A DNA stretch of 64,000 bases, from contig CAZOLI010000010.1 of assembly GCA_964580675.1 (NCBI GenBank), positions 26,122 through 90,121 on the forward strand. The letters are read 5' to 3'. The position numbers and the translations under genes were made by a program. The notes under the pieces were generated by a model that was not told the origin of the DNA, made no database searches, and saw only the letters and a list, made by a program, of their open reading frames with translations. Shown here piece after piece: positions 16,173-24,929 of this stretch. The stretch is from CAZOLI01 sp964580675. GTDB taxonomy: Bacteria > Planctomycetota > MHYJ01 > CAYXQY01. Each line of letters begins with the position of its first letter. Position 1 is the stretch's first letter.

Positions 16173-16951
16173 TAGTCGTCTTCATCAAAAATAGAATAGG
16201 TCCGGAGGTCCTCGGCGATTTCCACGGGGCCGTCGTAGTCTTCTTTTACCACCGCGACCGGATCGGCTTCGAGAGCGGGGGGGTAACAGTGTGTCAGGAC
16301 GAGTCTTCTGGGATCGGCCACGCTGGCAAGTTTTGCCACCCATTGTGGGGTCATGTGTCCATCCACCTCATGATCATCTGGCATGGCACACTCCACGATG
16401 GCGACGTCGGCGTACTGAGCGGCGTTGGCCACGGTCTGGGCGTAAGCGGTGTCGGCGGAATAAAATATTTTCCCCCCTTCGTCCCGGATAAACGAAAAGC
16501 AAACACTGCCGTCCATGTGAATGGTCGGATACACGTCAAGTTTCCACCCCGGGAAGTCCAGCACGACGTCTTCCACTTCTTCAAGCTGAATACTGTAGTC
16601 CTCGGCTTCCACCCACTCCCCGTACAGGGATTGCATGTCCTCCAGCATATCGGGGAAATTGGACGGGCAGATAATTTCCAGATCCCGTTTCCGTTTCATC
16701 CCCTCAAACCGGGAGGCAAAAAGAAACAGCATGAGGTCCAGGTTGTGATCCGGGTGGAGATGAGAAACCAGGATGCGATCCACGTCATTGAGCTGATAGT
16801 CCAGATGCGCCATCTGATGAAGCGAACCCGGACCGGGATCCACCAGTAATACCTGATCACCGATTTCGACCAGGTAACCCGGTGCGGAACGATCCGGCAT
16901 CGGTACCGCCGTTCCCGATCCAAGTACTGTTATTTGAAATGGTTCGGTCAT
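16172..16951 (-). CDS. Metallo-beta-lactamase fold hydrolase, RNase Z-like
   Basis: The 259-residue protein carries the metal-binding signature SHLHPDHNLD (His64, His66, Asp68, His69), with later ligands His140 region (PTIHMDG), ADTAYA and LTHCYPP. The order and the short length resemble the RNase Z/ElaC and pyrroloquinoline-quinone-B-like branch rather than lactamases. Its substrate might be tRNA 3' trailers, a phosphodiester or a small ester. The flexible exosite arm of true RNase Z is not evident, so I do not assign rnz. The downstream SpoIID gene overlaps by one base. Confidence 0.85.
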   Translation of the reverse strand: MTEPFQITVLGSGTAVPMPDRSAPGYLVEIGDQVLLVDPGPGSLHQMAHLDYQLNDVDRILVSHLHPDHNLDLMLFLFASRFEGMKRKRDLEIICPSNFPDMLEDMQSLYGEWVEAEDYSIQLEEVEDVVLDFPGWKLDVYPTIHMDGSVCFSFIRDEGGKIFYSADTAYAQTVANAAQYADVAIVECAMPDDHEVDGHMTPQWVAKLASVADPRRLVLTHCYPPALEADPVAVVKEDYDGPVEIAEDLRTYSIFDEDD

Positions 16952-17247
16952 GATCTTATGAAACGCAAGTCGGGTGGGTGAGGTGAAACAAGGAAAATGT
17001 TACCCGGTTTTTGATGAACGAACGTTTGGTTGTCCATCCACCGCTGATAAGTCGTTACCGAGTAGGCATTCCCTTTGATTCTTCCATCTGGGGGGCTGGG
17101 TTTCAAGGGGCAAAATTCGGTAAGGAGGGGAATCCGTGGTCCGGAAGGAGCGCATTTGATGGTGGTTCATGCCCTGTCCTAACATTAATCTCCTGATTCT
17201 CAACATTTGGTGAGAAACTATTTTCTTGTGATCTTCCTCGTGGTTTC

Positions 17248-19218
17248 ATGGACACGGATCAACAGGCCCTGGCAACCGATGTAGGCGGCACCTTCGTGGA
17301 CTGTGTTTGCCGGGCCGATGACGGCACAATCACGGTGGAGAAACGACGGACGTCCGGGCGTGATCCGTCCTCTCCAATCAGGGATTTTCTCAGGAAGGAA
17401 CATCCGGATCTTCATCTGCACGGGACGACGATTGCCACCAATGCAATTCTGGAAGAGGACGGAGGAGAGGTCGTCTTTGTGACCACGGCCGGGTTTGGCG
17501 ATATTCTGAAAATCGGCCGCCAGGATCGGCCGTCCCTTTATGATTTTCGGAGAGTCCCGCGGAAACCGCCGGTGAAACCGGAGCATGTGCTGGAGGTAAA
17601 CGAACGAGTTCTCCCGAACGGCGAAGTGGTCCAGCCCTTAAAGAAGAATGAGCTCGAACGGATCAGGAGCGAGATCCGCCGGCTGGAACCGGATGCCGTG
17701 GCGGTTTGCCTGCTCCATTCATACCGACATCCGGAGCATGAACGAAAAATGAAAGACGCTCTTTCGGAGATTCCGTATCCGGTCAGTATCTCGAGTGAGG
17801 TTCTGTCCGAGTTTCGGGAATACGAGAGGGCGACCACAACCGTTCTTAATTCGTATCTTCGGCCAATGGCCGGGACGTATCTAGAAGAGGTACCTCCCGG
17901 GAGCGAACATCCGCTTTATTTGATGACGTCGTCCGGTGGGTTACAGGACGCTTCGACGATGGTGGAGCGACCGGTGGAGATGACCCTTTCGGGACCGGCC
18001 GGTGGCGTGATTGCGTCAAGCAAACTCGGGGATCGCCTCGGTGAGAATCACCTCATTAATCTTGACATGGGGGGAACCAGTGCTGACGTGTCCCTGGTTC
18101 AGGACGGAAAACCGGTATGGACCCGGAAAGCGACAATTGACGACCTCCCCATCGGTCTTCCGGTGCTTGACATTGAGACCATAGGAGCCGGCGGGGGAAG
18201 TATTGTTTCCCTCGATGAGGCCGGGGCGCTTCGGGTTGGTCCCGAAAGTGCCGGTTCGGATCCGGGACCGGTCTGTTACGATTCGGGCGGGACGGAACTG
18301 ACGGCCACGGATGCCCACGTGATGCTCGGACACATCGGAAAAAACACCGCCCTGGCCGAAAAACTTTCGTTGAACATTTCCCGAACACGGTCTCATTTTG
18401 CGTCCTTTTCGGAGGATACGGAAATGGGACCACTGCGCACGGCCAGGGGCATTCTCGAAGTACTGAATTCAAAAATGTCCCGTGCCATTCGAAATATACT
18501 GGTTCGGCAGGGGGCGGATCCGGACGAATCGGCGCTGGTGGTTTTCGGTGGAGCCGGTCCTTTACATGCATGTTCCCTGGCTGAACGAATTGGTGCACTA
18601 ACAGTTTACATTCCGGTGGAGGCCGGGGTGTTTTCGGCCCGTGGTCTGTTGCAGTCAGACATTGTCTGTCACCGGTCGAAAACCATCATGAAGATCTATC
18701 CGGGAAGTGGGGCGGAAGATGTTCGCACGGTGGTGGAACAACTTCGGAGTGAGGTAATAGACACCATGCTGGACCAGGGCACGTCCCGGTCGGAAATAGC
18801 CGTCTCGCCTTCTCTGGACCTCCGGTACCGCGGCCAGAGTTATCAGATCAATGTTCCGCACACGGGTGAAGATACCATTGACCGGTTCCGGGAGCTTCAC
18901 GAAGCCCGGTTTGGTTTTGCTCCTGAAGGTGAACCGGTGGAGGTTGTAAATGCAAGAGTGGAAGGCCGAGCCCCCGGCCTGGAATTGTTACCGGACTCTC
19001 CGGCGGCGAACGAAGGATCACCCGTTGAGGAGCGCGGACCGCTTTTCCCGGAATCAGACAGAACATTCCCGGTTTACAAACGGAGCGAACTGGGGGCCGG
19101 ACAGGTTGTGGACGGACCGGCCATTATTGAGGAAATGTCCTCCACCATTCGGATTGTTGATGGGTGGTCCGCACAGGTGCTGGAGGAGGGGACCATCCGA
19201 ATTACCGGAAGGGAATAA
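17248..19218 (+). CDS. Hydantoinase/oxoprolinase A subunit (HyuA-like)
   Basis: The 656-residue ASKHA-fold protein has the phosphate-1 motif ATDVGGTFVDCV (8-19), HGTTIATNAIL, the hydantoinase motif LSGPAGGV near 250, NLDMGGTSADVSLV and FGGAGPLHACSLAERIG. HyuA enzymes use ATP to open N-carbamyl or lactam rings (hydantoins, 5-oxoproline) or, in acetone carboxylases, phosphorylate the substrate. They normally pair with HyuB. No HyuB follows: the next gene is on the other strand 6 bp away. The protein is therefore either partnered in trans or specialised. Substrate unknown. Confidence 0.9.
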   Translation: MDTDQQALATDVGGTFVDCVCRADDGTITVEKRRTSGRDPSSPIRDFLRKEHPDLHLHGTTIATNAILEEDGGEVVFVTTAGFGDILKIGRQDRPSLYDFRRVPRKPPVKPEHVLEVNERVLPNGEVVQPLKKNELERIRSEIRRLEPDAVAVCLLHSYRHPEHERKMKDALSEIPYPVSISSEVLSEFREYERATTTVLNSYLRPMAGTYLEEVPPGSEHPLYLMTSSGGLQDASTMVERPVEMTLSGPAGGVIASSKLGDRLGENHLINLDMGGTSADVSLVQDGKPVWTRKATIDDLPIGLPVLDIETIGAGGGSIVSLDEAGALRVGPESAGSDPGPVCYDSGGTELTATDAHVMLGHIGKNTALAEKLSLNISRTRSHFASFSEDTEMGPLRTARGILEVLNSKMSRAIRNILVRQGADPDESALVVFGGAGPLHACSLAERIGALTVYIPVEAGVFSARGLLQSDIVCHRSKTIMKIYPGSGAEDVRTVVEQLRSEVIDTMLDQGTSRSEIAVSPSLDLRYRGQSYQINVPHTGEDTIDRFRELHEARFGFAPEGEPVEVVNARVEGRAPGLELLPDSPAANEGSPVEERGPLFPESDRTFPVYKRSELGAGQVVDGPAIIEEMSSTIRIVDGWSAQVLEEGTIRITGRE

Positions 19219-19224
19219 CGGGGC

Positions 19225-19662
19225 TTATCCCTGAACCGGTTCCAGGTTCTCCCGGTAAAACGATTTCAGTTCCTCCGTCACCGGTTCTTCGTCATACTGG
19301 TGTTTCATCGTAAATTTCCTCGGAATGTATTTTACCGGTTCCCCGTCCCGGTACAGAAAGATGGATGGACTGCTTGGTTCCGTGTCCGGGGCCCGGTTCC
19401 GGACTTCCTCCGTGGCTTCCTGATCCTCTCCGGCAAACACCGTTCCCAGGTGATCAACGTTTACCTCTTCCTTCAGGGCTTCGGCCACCCCATCCCGAAT
19501 GGCGGGACCGGCACAGCCACAGGTGGAGTTGATCACAATCATGGCCGTACCGGACCGGTTCAAAAACGAACGGACGTCATCGCGAGACGTCAATTCCTCA
19601 AAACCAACCTCGGTTAATTCCTTCCGCAGTTCCTGCAGTTCATCGTCATTTAGGTCTTTCAT
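19225..19662 (-). CDS. BrxA/BrxB family bacilliredoxin
   Basis: The 145-residue thioredoxin-fold protein has the family Cys-X-Cys centre in NSTCGCAGPA (Cys48 and Cys50). Other family features are DHLGTVFAGEDQEAT and the C-terminal PSIFLYRDGEPV strand. In Firmicutes such proteins (YphP/YqiW) remove bacillithiol from S-bacillithiolated proteins; outside Firmicutes the thiol partner is uncertain. It shares a convergent end with hyuA (stops 6 bp apart) and is followed upstream by a LeuB-like gene after 92 bp. The 145-residue length is normal. Confidence 0.9.
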   Translation of the reverse strand: MKDLNDDELQELRKELTEVGFEELTSRDDVRSFLNRSGTAMIVINSTCGCAGPAIRDGVAEALKEEVNVDHLGTVFAGEDQEATEEVRNRAPDTEPSSPSIFLYRDGEPVKYIPRKFTMKHQYDEEPVTEELKSFYRENLEPVQG

Positions 19663-19754
19663 AATGTGAGTCCCTCAAAATTATTTCATTTTGCCCGATG
19701 CCTTATTGTAAGTTGTCGGCTTCACGTCATGCAACCGGATTCCTGCCGGTGCTG

Positions 19755-20807
19755 TTATTCGTCAGATGTTAACTGATCAAGTATGAGCGATCCCATTTCG
19801 TCCGTGCCCAGTTCGCCGCTGGTTGACACGTCCTTTATGTGGCCTGATTTAAACAGGCTCCGCACCGCATTTTCAATAGCACCGGCGGCCTCCTCCTCAC
19901 CGAGGTAGGAGCACATCATGGATACGGCCAGGATAGATGCGATGGGGGAGGCGTTGTTCTTTCCGGCGTGTTTCGGAGCGGAGCCGTGAATGGGTTCGAA
20001 CATGGCAATCTGACCGGGGTGTATGTTTCCACCGGCCGCTATGCCGAGACCACCCTGAAGCATTGCCCCGAGGTCGGTGATGATGTCTCCGAACATGTTG
20101 GTGGTCACGACGGTATCAAAATACGACGGATTTTTGACCATCCACATGGTCATGGCGTCGACGTAGGCGCGGTCCTGCTCCACGTTTGGGAACTCCTCCG
20201 CAATTTCGTCGAATAACCGCCGGTAGAGCCCGTGCGCCTCGATGGCGTTGTATTTGTCGACGAGTGTCAGCATGCCATTTCGTTCGGAGGCTCGTTCATA
20301 CGCGTACCGAAGAATACGCTCGGTACCGTCGTGGGTGTATATCATTTCCTGGGTGGCGACTTCGTTATTGGTTCCTTTCTTAAGGCTGCCTCCGATCCCG
20401 GCGTAAACGTCCTCCGTGTTTTCCCGGACAACCAGAATGTCCAGGTCTCCGGGCTCGCAATCTTTCAGCGGGCTTAAATGTGAGGCGTACAGCCGGATGG
20501 GGCGAAGGTTGACGTAGAGGTCGAGGTCAAACCGAAGCGTTCCCACAATCCCCCGTTCCAGGACGCCGGCCTCGACTCGCGGATCGCCGATGGCACCAAG
20601 AAGAATGGCATCCATGTCCTTCATCTCGGACAGCTTGTCGTCCGGCAGAAGTTCATTCGTTTCCAGGTAATGATCGGCTCCGAAGGGGTAATCGAGTGTG
20701 TTCACCGAAAACCCAAATCGACGGGAAACGGTGTCGAGGATTCGTTCGGCTTCCCGGAGGACTTCCGGACCGATTCCGTCTCCCGGTATGACGGCGATGT
20801 CGTACAT
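19755..20807 (-). CDS. leuB: 3-isopropylmalate/isocitrate dehydrogenase family protein, LeuB-like
   Basis: The 350-residue NAD-dependent beta-decarboxylating dehydrogenase has an N-terminal GDGIGPEVL. Substrate arginines lie in GTLRFDLDLYVNLRP, the catalytic Lys in LVDKYNAIEAHG, and metal aspartates in YVDAMTMWMV and NMFGDIITD. The adenosine loop is FEPIHGSAPKHAGKN. Length fits IPMDH. The substrate-recognition stretch is VRENTEDVYAGIGG rather than the RELTGGIYFG seen in classical LeuB, so isocitrate, homoisocitrate or tartrate are alternatives. LeuB is favoured because GVLERGIVGTLRF and size are IPMDH-like. No other leucine genes are adjacent. Confidence 0.7.
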   Translation of the reverse strand: MYDIAVIPGDGIGPEVLREAERILDTVSRRFGFSVNTLDYPFGADHYLETNELLPDDKLSEMKDMDAILLGAIGDPRVEAGVLERGIVGTLRFDLDLYVNLRPIRLYASHLSPLKDCEPGDLDILVVRENTEDVYAGIGGSLKKGTNNEVATQEMIYTHDGTERILRYAYERASERNGMLTLVDKYNAIEAHGLYRRLFDEIAEEFPNVEQDRAYVDAMTMWMVKNPSYFDTVVTTNMFGDIITDLGAMLQGGLGIAAGGNIHPGQIAMFEPIHGSAPKHAGKNNASPIASILAVSMMCSYLGEEEAAGAIENAVRSLFKSGHIKDVSTSGELGTDEMGSLILDQLTSDE

Positions 20808-20924
20808 GAGATTCTCCTGATAATTGTTCGGATTTGATTCTTGCTTTCAGCTTTTGGGTAGGTAGCTCGGACGGAAATTCGATCGATGTATTGTACAGGG
20901 GGTTCCCGCACGGTAACAATACGT

Positions 20925-22769
20925 CTAGCCGGACGGCTGATGTTCCGGACGGGCTTCGGATTTGCGGGAAAACTGCAATTCGTAAAGGGCTCTGTAAAGG
21001 CCACCCTGCTCCATTAATTCTTTGTGGGGGCCCCTCTGCACAATTTGGCCATTGTCGAGGACCAGAATTCGATCGCTGTTTTCAATGGTGGACAACCGGT
21101 GGGCAATGGCGATGGAGGTTCGACCCTCGAGGATTCGATCCATCGAGTCCAGTATTTTTTCCTCTGTTCTGGAATCGATGTCGGCGGTGGCTTCATCGAG
21201 AACAAGAATGGCGGGGTCGGCCGCCACAGCGCGTGAAAACGCAATGAGCTGTCGTTGCCCCTCCGACAGAATCCCACCGCGGACCTTGATGTCCGTGTCG
21301 TAGCCCTCGGGCAAATCATGGATGAATTCATTTGCCCGTACGAACTCGGCCGCCCGCCGGACTTCTTCCTCCGGAATGGATTCGTCCTTTAACCTGATGT
21401 TGGATTTGATGTCGTCCGAAAACAGGAACACGTCCTGAAGTACCACGGCAACCTGCGACCGAAGTTCCTTCAGATCGACGTTTCGAACGTTTTTTCCATC
21501 AATTCGGATGGTTCCTTTTTGCACTTCGTAGAGGCGGGTAAGAAGTTTGATGATGGTTGATTTGCCCGCACCCGTCGGACCCACAATGGCGATTCGTTCG
21601 CCCGGCCTGGCTCTGAAGGAGACGTCTTTCAGGACCCACTCCCCCTCTTCGTCGTATCGAAACCAGACGTTTTCAAAGGATATTTCGCCGTCAATTTTCC
21701 GGCGACCGGAGGGAAGGAGGGAACCACCTTCATACGTTTCCGGCTCTTCGTCGAGAAGCTGGAAAATCCGTTCGGCCGAGGCCATGGCTTTCTGGAGTGT
21801 GTTGTATTGCTGTGAAAGGTTCCGAATGGGCCGGAACAATTTCTCGATGTATTTCGTGAACAGGTAAAGGTTCCCGATCGTAAAAGCGGTGGAGACAACC
21901 TGCAATCCGCCATACCAGAGTACGAGGGCCGTGGCGACAAACCGCATCAGGCTGACGAGGGGCCGAAAGACCCCGTACACCTTGATCTGTTTCATTTCGG
22001 CTTCGAATTCTTCGTTGTTGATGTTCTGGAACTCCCCCTTGCTGTTTTCCTCCTGGACGAAGAGTTGAATGATCTTCATGCCGGACAGGTGTTCGGCCAC
22101 GTAAGCGTTTAGTTTGGCCAGTTTCCGACGGACGGTTCGGTAGGCCTTTCGAACTCGTTTTCGGAACTCTATTGTGATCCAGTACGTGATAGGGCCAAGA
22201 GTGAGAATCAGCAGTGTGAGTTTCCAGCTGATGGAGAACATAATCAGGAGGATTCCGGTGACCATCAGGATGTTTTTGATCAGCTCCACCAGCACCTCGC
22301 TGTACATTTCATTAATGGCTTCCACATCGTTTGTGGCCCGTGTTACGAGGCGCCCCACGGGATTGTCGGCGATAAAGGAAATTGGCAGTCGAAGGAGTTT
22401 TTCGAAAATTTCCTCGCGCATATCGTACATCACGTTGTGGCCGGTCAGGTACAGAAGGTACCGGTGAGCATAGTCGAAGAGAAGGCGCCCGGCCAGAACG
22501 GCCAGGTAAAGACCCGAGAAAAACGCAATTCCTTCCAGAGCCGCTTCCGCCGTGGTTCCACCGGATTCGGTGACCAGCGGTGTCAGGTGACGGTCGATCA
22601 CGAGGTTGATGAGATAGGGAAGGACGAGCTCCGCGCCGGTAACAAGAAATCCCATTGCGAGGGAGCCGAAGAACAATAATTTATACGGTTTCAGGTAGGA
22701 CAGAAGCCGGCCCATGATTTCGCTGTCGTAGGCCTTCCCGATTTTTTCCTCCTCGTGGTGATATTTCAT
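20925..22769 (-). CDS. Heterodimeric ABC exporter half-transporter, catalytic-site subunit
   Basis: The 614-residue subunit has a six-helix exporter domain (about 25-320) and a nucleotide-binding domain with Walker A GPTGAGKST, Q-loop VLQDVFLFSDDI, Walker B ILVLDEATADID (catalytic Glu present) and switch His AIAHRLSTI. Its signature is the altered ILSEGQRQ instead of LSGGQ. The partner gene, overlapping by 4 bp, has the reverse defects. So the pair should form one consensus and one degenerate ATP site, as in BmrCD, TM287/288 and TmrAB. Such exporters move drugs, lipids or peptides outward. The N-terminus is hydrophilic and charged for about 25 residues. Confidence 0.9.
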   Translation of the reverse strand: MKYHHEEEKIGKAYDSEIMGRLLSYLKPYKLLFFGSLAMGFLVTGAELVLPYLINLVIDRHLTPLVTESGGTTAEAALEGIAFFSGLYLAVLAGRLLFDYAHRYLLYLTGHNVMYDMREEIFEKLLRLPISFIADNPVGRLVTRATNDVEAINEMYSEVLVELIKNILMVTGILLIMFSISWKLTLLILTLGPITYWITIEFRKRVRKAYRTVRRKLAKLNAYVAEHLSGMKIIQLFVQEENSKGEFQNINNEEFEAEMKQIKVYGVFRPLVSLMRFVATALVLWYGGLQVVSTAFTIGNLYLFTKYIEKLFRPIRNLSQQYNTLQKAMASAERIFQLLDEEPETYEGGSLLPSGRRKIDGEISFENVWFRYDEEGEWVLKDVSFRARPGERIAIVGPTGAGKSTIIKLLTRLYEVQKGTIRIDGKNVRNVDLKELRSQVAVVLQDVFLFSDDIKSNIRLKDESIPEEEVRRAAEFVRANEFIHDLPEGYDTDIKVRGGILSEGQRQLIAFSRAVAADPAILVLDEATADIDSRTEEKILDSMDRILEGRTSIAIAHRLSTIENSDRILVLDNGQIVQRGPHKELMEQGGLYRALYELQFSRKSEARPEHQPSG

Positions 22770-24517
22770 TCCCTCTCCACTTCTTCCTTTGCTTTCTGAA
22801 GTCGGTTGATGCGTGCGTACAGCCCGTCGTTTTCAACGAGTTCCTCGTGTGTTCCCCGTTCCGTGATTTCCCCGTCGTCCATCGTGATGATATGGTCAAG
22901 GTCGCGCACGGCCGATATCCGGTGGGCAATGATTATCGCGGTTCTGTGTGCAATGACCTCCGTGAGATTTGCCAGAACCTCTTCTTCTTTTTGGGCGTCG
23001 ACCGAGGAAAGAGCATCGTCGAGAACAAGAATTTTGGGATTCGTTAGGATGGCACGTGCTATGGATATACGCTGTTTCTGTCCTCCGGAAACGGAGACGC
23101 CCCGTTCCCCCAGGAGGGAGTCATAACCCTCGGGCATTCGCTGAATTTCCTCGTGAATCCCGGCCTTTCGGGCGGCGTCCCGGATTTCATCCATGGTTGC
23201 ATCAGGCCGGCCGAACGAGATGTTATCTCGAACCGAAGACGAAAAGAGAAACCCGTCCTGTGGCACGAGTGAGATCTCGTCCCGGAGTGATTTTAACCGG
23301 TACTGTCGAATGTCCCTTCCATCAATAAAAATCGATTCTTTGGGCGGATCAAAAGCCCGCACAAGGAGGTGTACGAGAGTACTTTTGCCGGCGCCGGTTC
23401 GGCCGATAATTCCCAGGGAGGTTTCTGGCTGGATGTTCAGGTTGATCCGTTTTAACGCCCGGTTTTCACCGTCGTATGAAAACGTGAGGTTCCGAAATTC
23501 GATCTCCCCGGGACCCGTAAGGGAAACGGCGTCCGGTTCGTCCGTAATGAGCGGTTCCCTGTGGATGAGTCGATTTATTCGCTCCATGGAGGCCGTTCCT
23601 CTCTGTACGACATTGACCATCCGGCCGAGTGCCATCATGGGCCATGTCAGGAGCCCGAGGTAAAACGTGAAGGCCACGAGTTCCCCGAGTGAAATGACTT
23701 CTTCAACCACAAGTGAGCCGCCGTAATAGAGAACGATGAGCATGGACACCCCGCTGAGAAAACCGATCCCCGGTCGGAACAATCCCTGGTAGCGTGCGAG
23801 TGAAAGATTTCGATTCAGGTATTGCTGGTTGACCTCTTCGTAGTCCGTTTCGAATTCCTTTTCCCGTGTGCTGGATTTGATGATCCGAATGCCGGCAAGG
23901 GCTTCCTCCACGCGATCACTGAGTGTGGAGAACGTGTCCTGCACCCGCTGGAACCGTCGATGCACGATGTTCCCGAACACATAAATAAAAACGGTTAGAA
24001 TCGGGAGGGGAGCAAAGGCGTACAGTGTCAGCATCGGATTAATGTAAATCATTGCCCCGATAGACACACTGGTCATGAAGAGAAAATCGGCAAACATAAT
24101 CGTGCCAAATCCGCAGGCACGCATCACGGCGTTGGTGTCGTTTGTGAAATGAGCCATCAGGTCACCGGTTTTGTGATCCTGATAAAAACGAGTCGAAAAT
24201 TTCAGGACCTGATCATAAAGGGTGTTTCGAAGATCCCGTCGAATTCGCCGGGCCACACCGATCAACAGGTAGCGCCAGAAAAACCGGAACACGGCGACGA
24301 GAAAACCGATACCCAGAATGCCCAGGCCGAGCATCAGCAGGAAAGAGGTATCCCCCCCGGTGAGGTCATCCACCCCTTTCCGAATCAGCTGAGGGATAAA
24401 CAGCCGCCCTCCGTCGACGACCAGTAATGAGAGGATGCCCAGGGCCACACGGGTACGGTACCGCCAGAGGAAACTGATGAGATCCTTCATGATTTGATTT
24501 ACTGTCGCATCGGTCAA
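22766..24517 (-). CDS. Heterodimeric ABC exporter half-transporter, degenerate-site subunit
   Basis: The 583-residue partner of the gene downstream (4-bp overlap, so translationally coupled) has a six-helix exporter domain (about 15-305) and an ATPase domain with Walker A GRTGAGKST, signature VSGGQKQRISIARA and switch His IIIAHRISAV. Walker B reads ILVLDDALSSVD: the catalytic base is Asp rather than Glu, the mark of the degenerate site in asymmetric exporters. Together with the LSEGQ signature of its partner this makes the asymmetry complete. Cargo is not predictable. It is divergent from the respiratory operon that starts at 24930. Confidence 0.9.
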   Translation of the reverse strand: MTDATVNQIMKDLISFLWRYRTRVALGILSLLVVDGGRLFIPQLIRKGVDDLTGGDTSFLLMLGLGILGIGFLVAVFRFFWRYLLIGVARRIRRDLRNTLYDQVLKFSTRFYQDHKTGDLMAHFTNDTNAVMRACGFGTIMFADFLFMTSVSIGAMIYINPMLTLYAFAPLPILTVFIYVFGNIVHRRFQRVQDTFSTLSDRVEEALAGIRIIKSSTREKEFETDYEEVNQQYLNRNLSLARYQGLFRPGIGFLSGVSMLIVLYYGGSLVVEEVISLGELVAFTFYLGLLTWPMMALGRMVNVVQRGTASMERINRLIHREPLITDEPDAVSLTGPGEIEFRNLTFSYDGENRALKRINLNIQPETSLGIIGRTGAGKSTLVHLLVRAFDPPKESIFIDGRDIRQYRLKSLRDEISLVPQDGFLFSSSVRDNISFGRPDATMDEIRDAARKAGIHEEIQRMPEGYDSLLGERGVSVSGGQKQRISIARAILTNPKILVLDDALSSVDAQKEEEVLANLTEVIAHRTAIIIAHRISAVRDLDHIITMDDGEITERGTHEELVENDGLYARINRLQKAKEEVERE

Positions 24518-24929
24518 AACAAAGAGAAAGCGGTTTATTTCTTCCCCCGGTCAACCGGGATCCGGACACCCGGTCATGTCGGAAAGCGCGGTTGGAAGGT
24601 TTTTCGTTTGGTGACCGGAAGACGCGCCTCCCGCTCAGGGCGTTGTTTTAACGGGAAAGAGCGACGAACAATTTCACAATTTTATTTCTTTTGAACCCTC
24701 CATTCAATCGTGTTTTTTCGAAATTTGCGGACGACGCCGTCGTTGTTTTTGTCGTGTGTAATACAGGTCCACCCCGTAATTCAGGGAGAGGCCCCGGGAC
24801 AGGGCCGGAGGGCCAGAGGATGGAATAACGGTGAAGCGTTTAATCAACTTCATGCATCCCGTATAATAACGAAATGGTTTCTTGTTTGACGGGGTGAACC
24901 CGCAATTACTACATTTCTTTCCCCGCGTT
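24518..24929. other. Divergent intergenic region, 412 bp
   Basis: Separates the ABC exporter (minus strand) from the respiratory operon (plus strand). Near 24546-24575 the sequence CCCGGT-CA-ACCGGG followed by another ACCCGGT makes a small inverted repeat that could be an operator. The plus-strand promoter at 24839-24867 is listed separately. No RNA gene or credible ORF otherwise. Confidence 0.5.
24839..24867 (+). promoter_or_regulatory. Predicted sigma-70 promoter of the respiratory operon
   Basis: A perfect -10 TATAAT (24862-24867) lies 17 bp after a weak -35 TTTAAT (24839-24844). The predicted start near 24874 leaves a leader of about 55 nt to the ATG at 24930. The poor -35 suggests help from an activator. 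This is the only good promoter seen before the bc-type complex genes. Confidence 0.5.
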
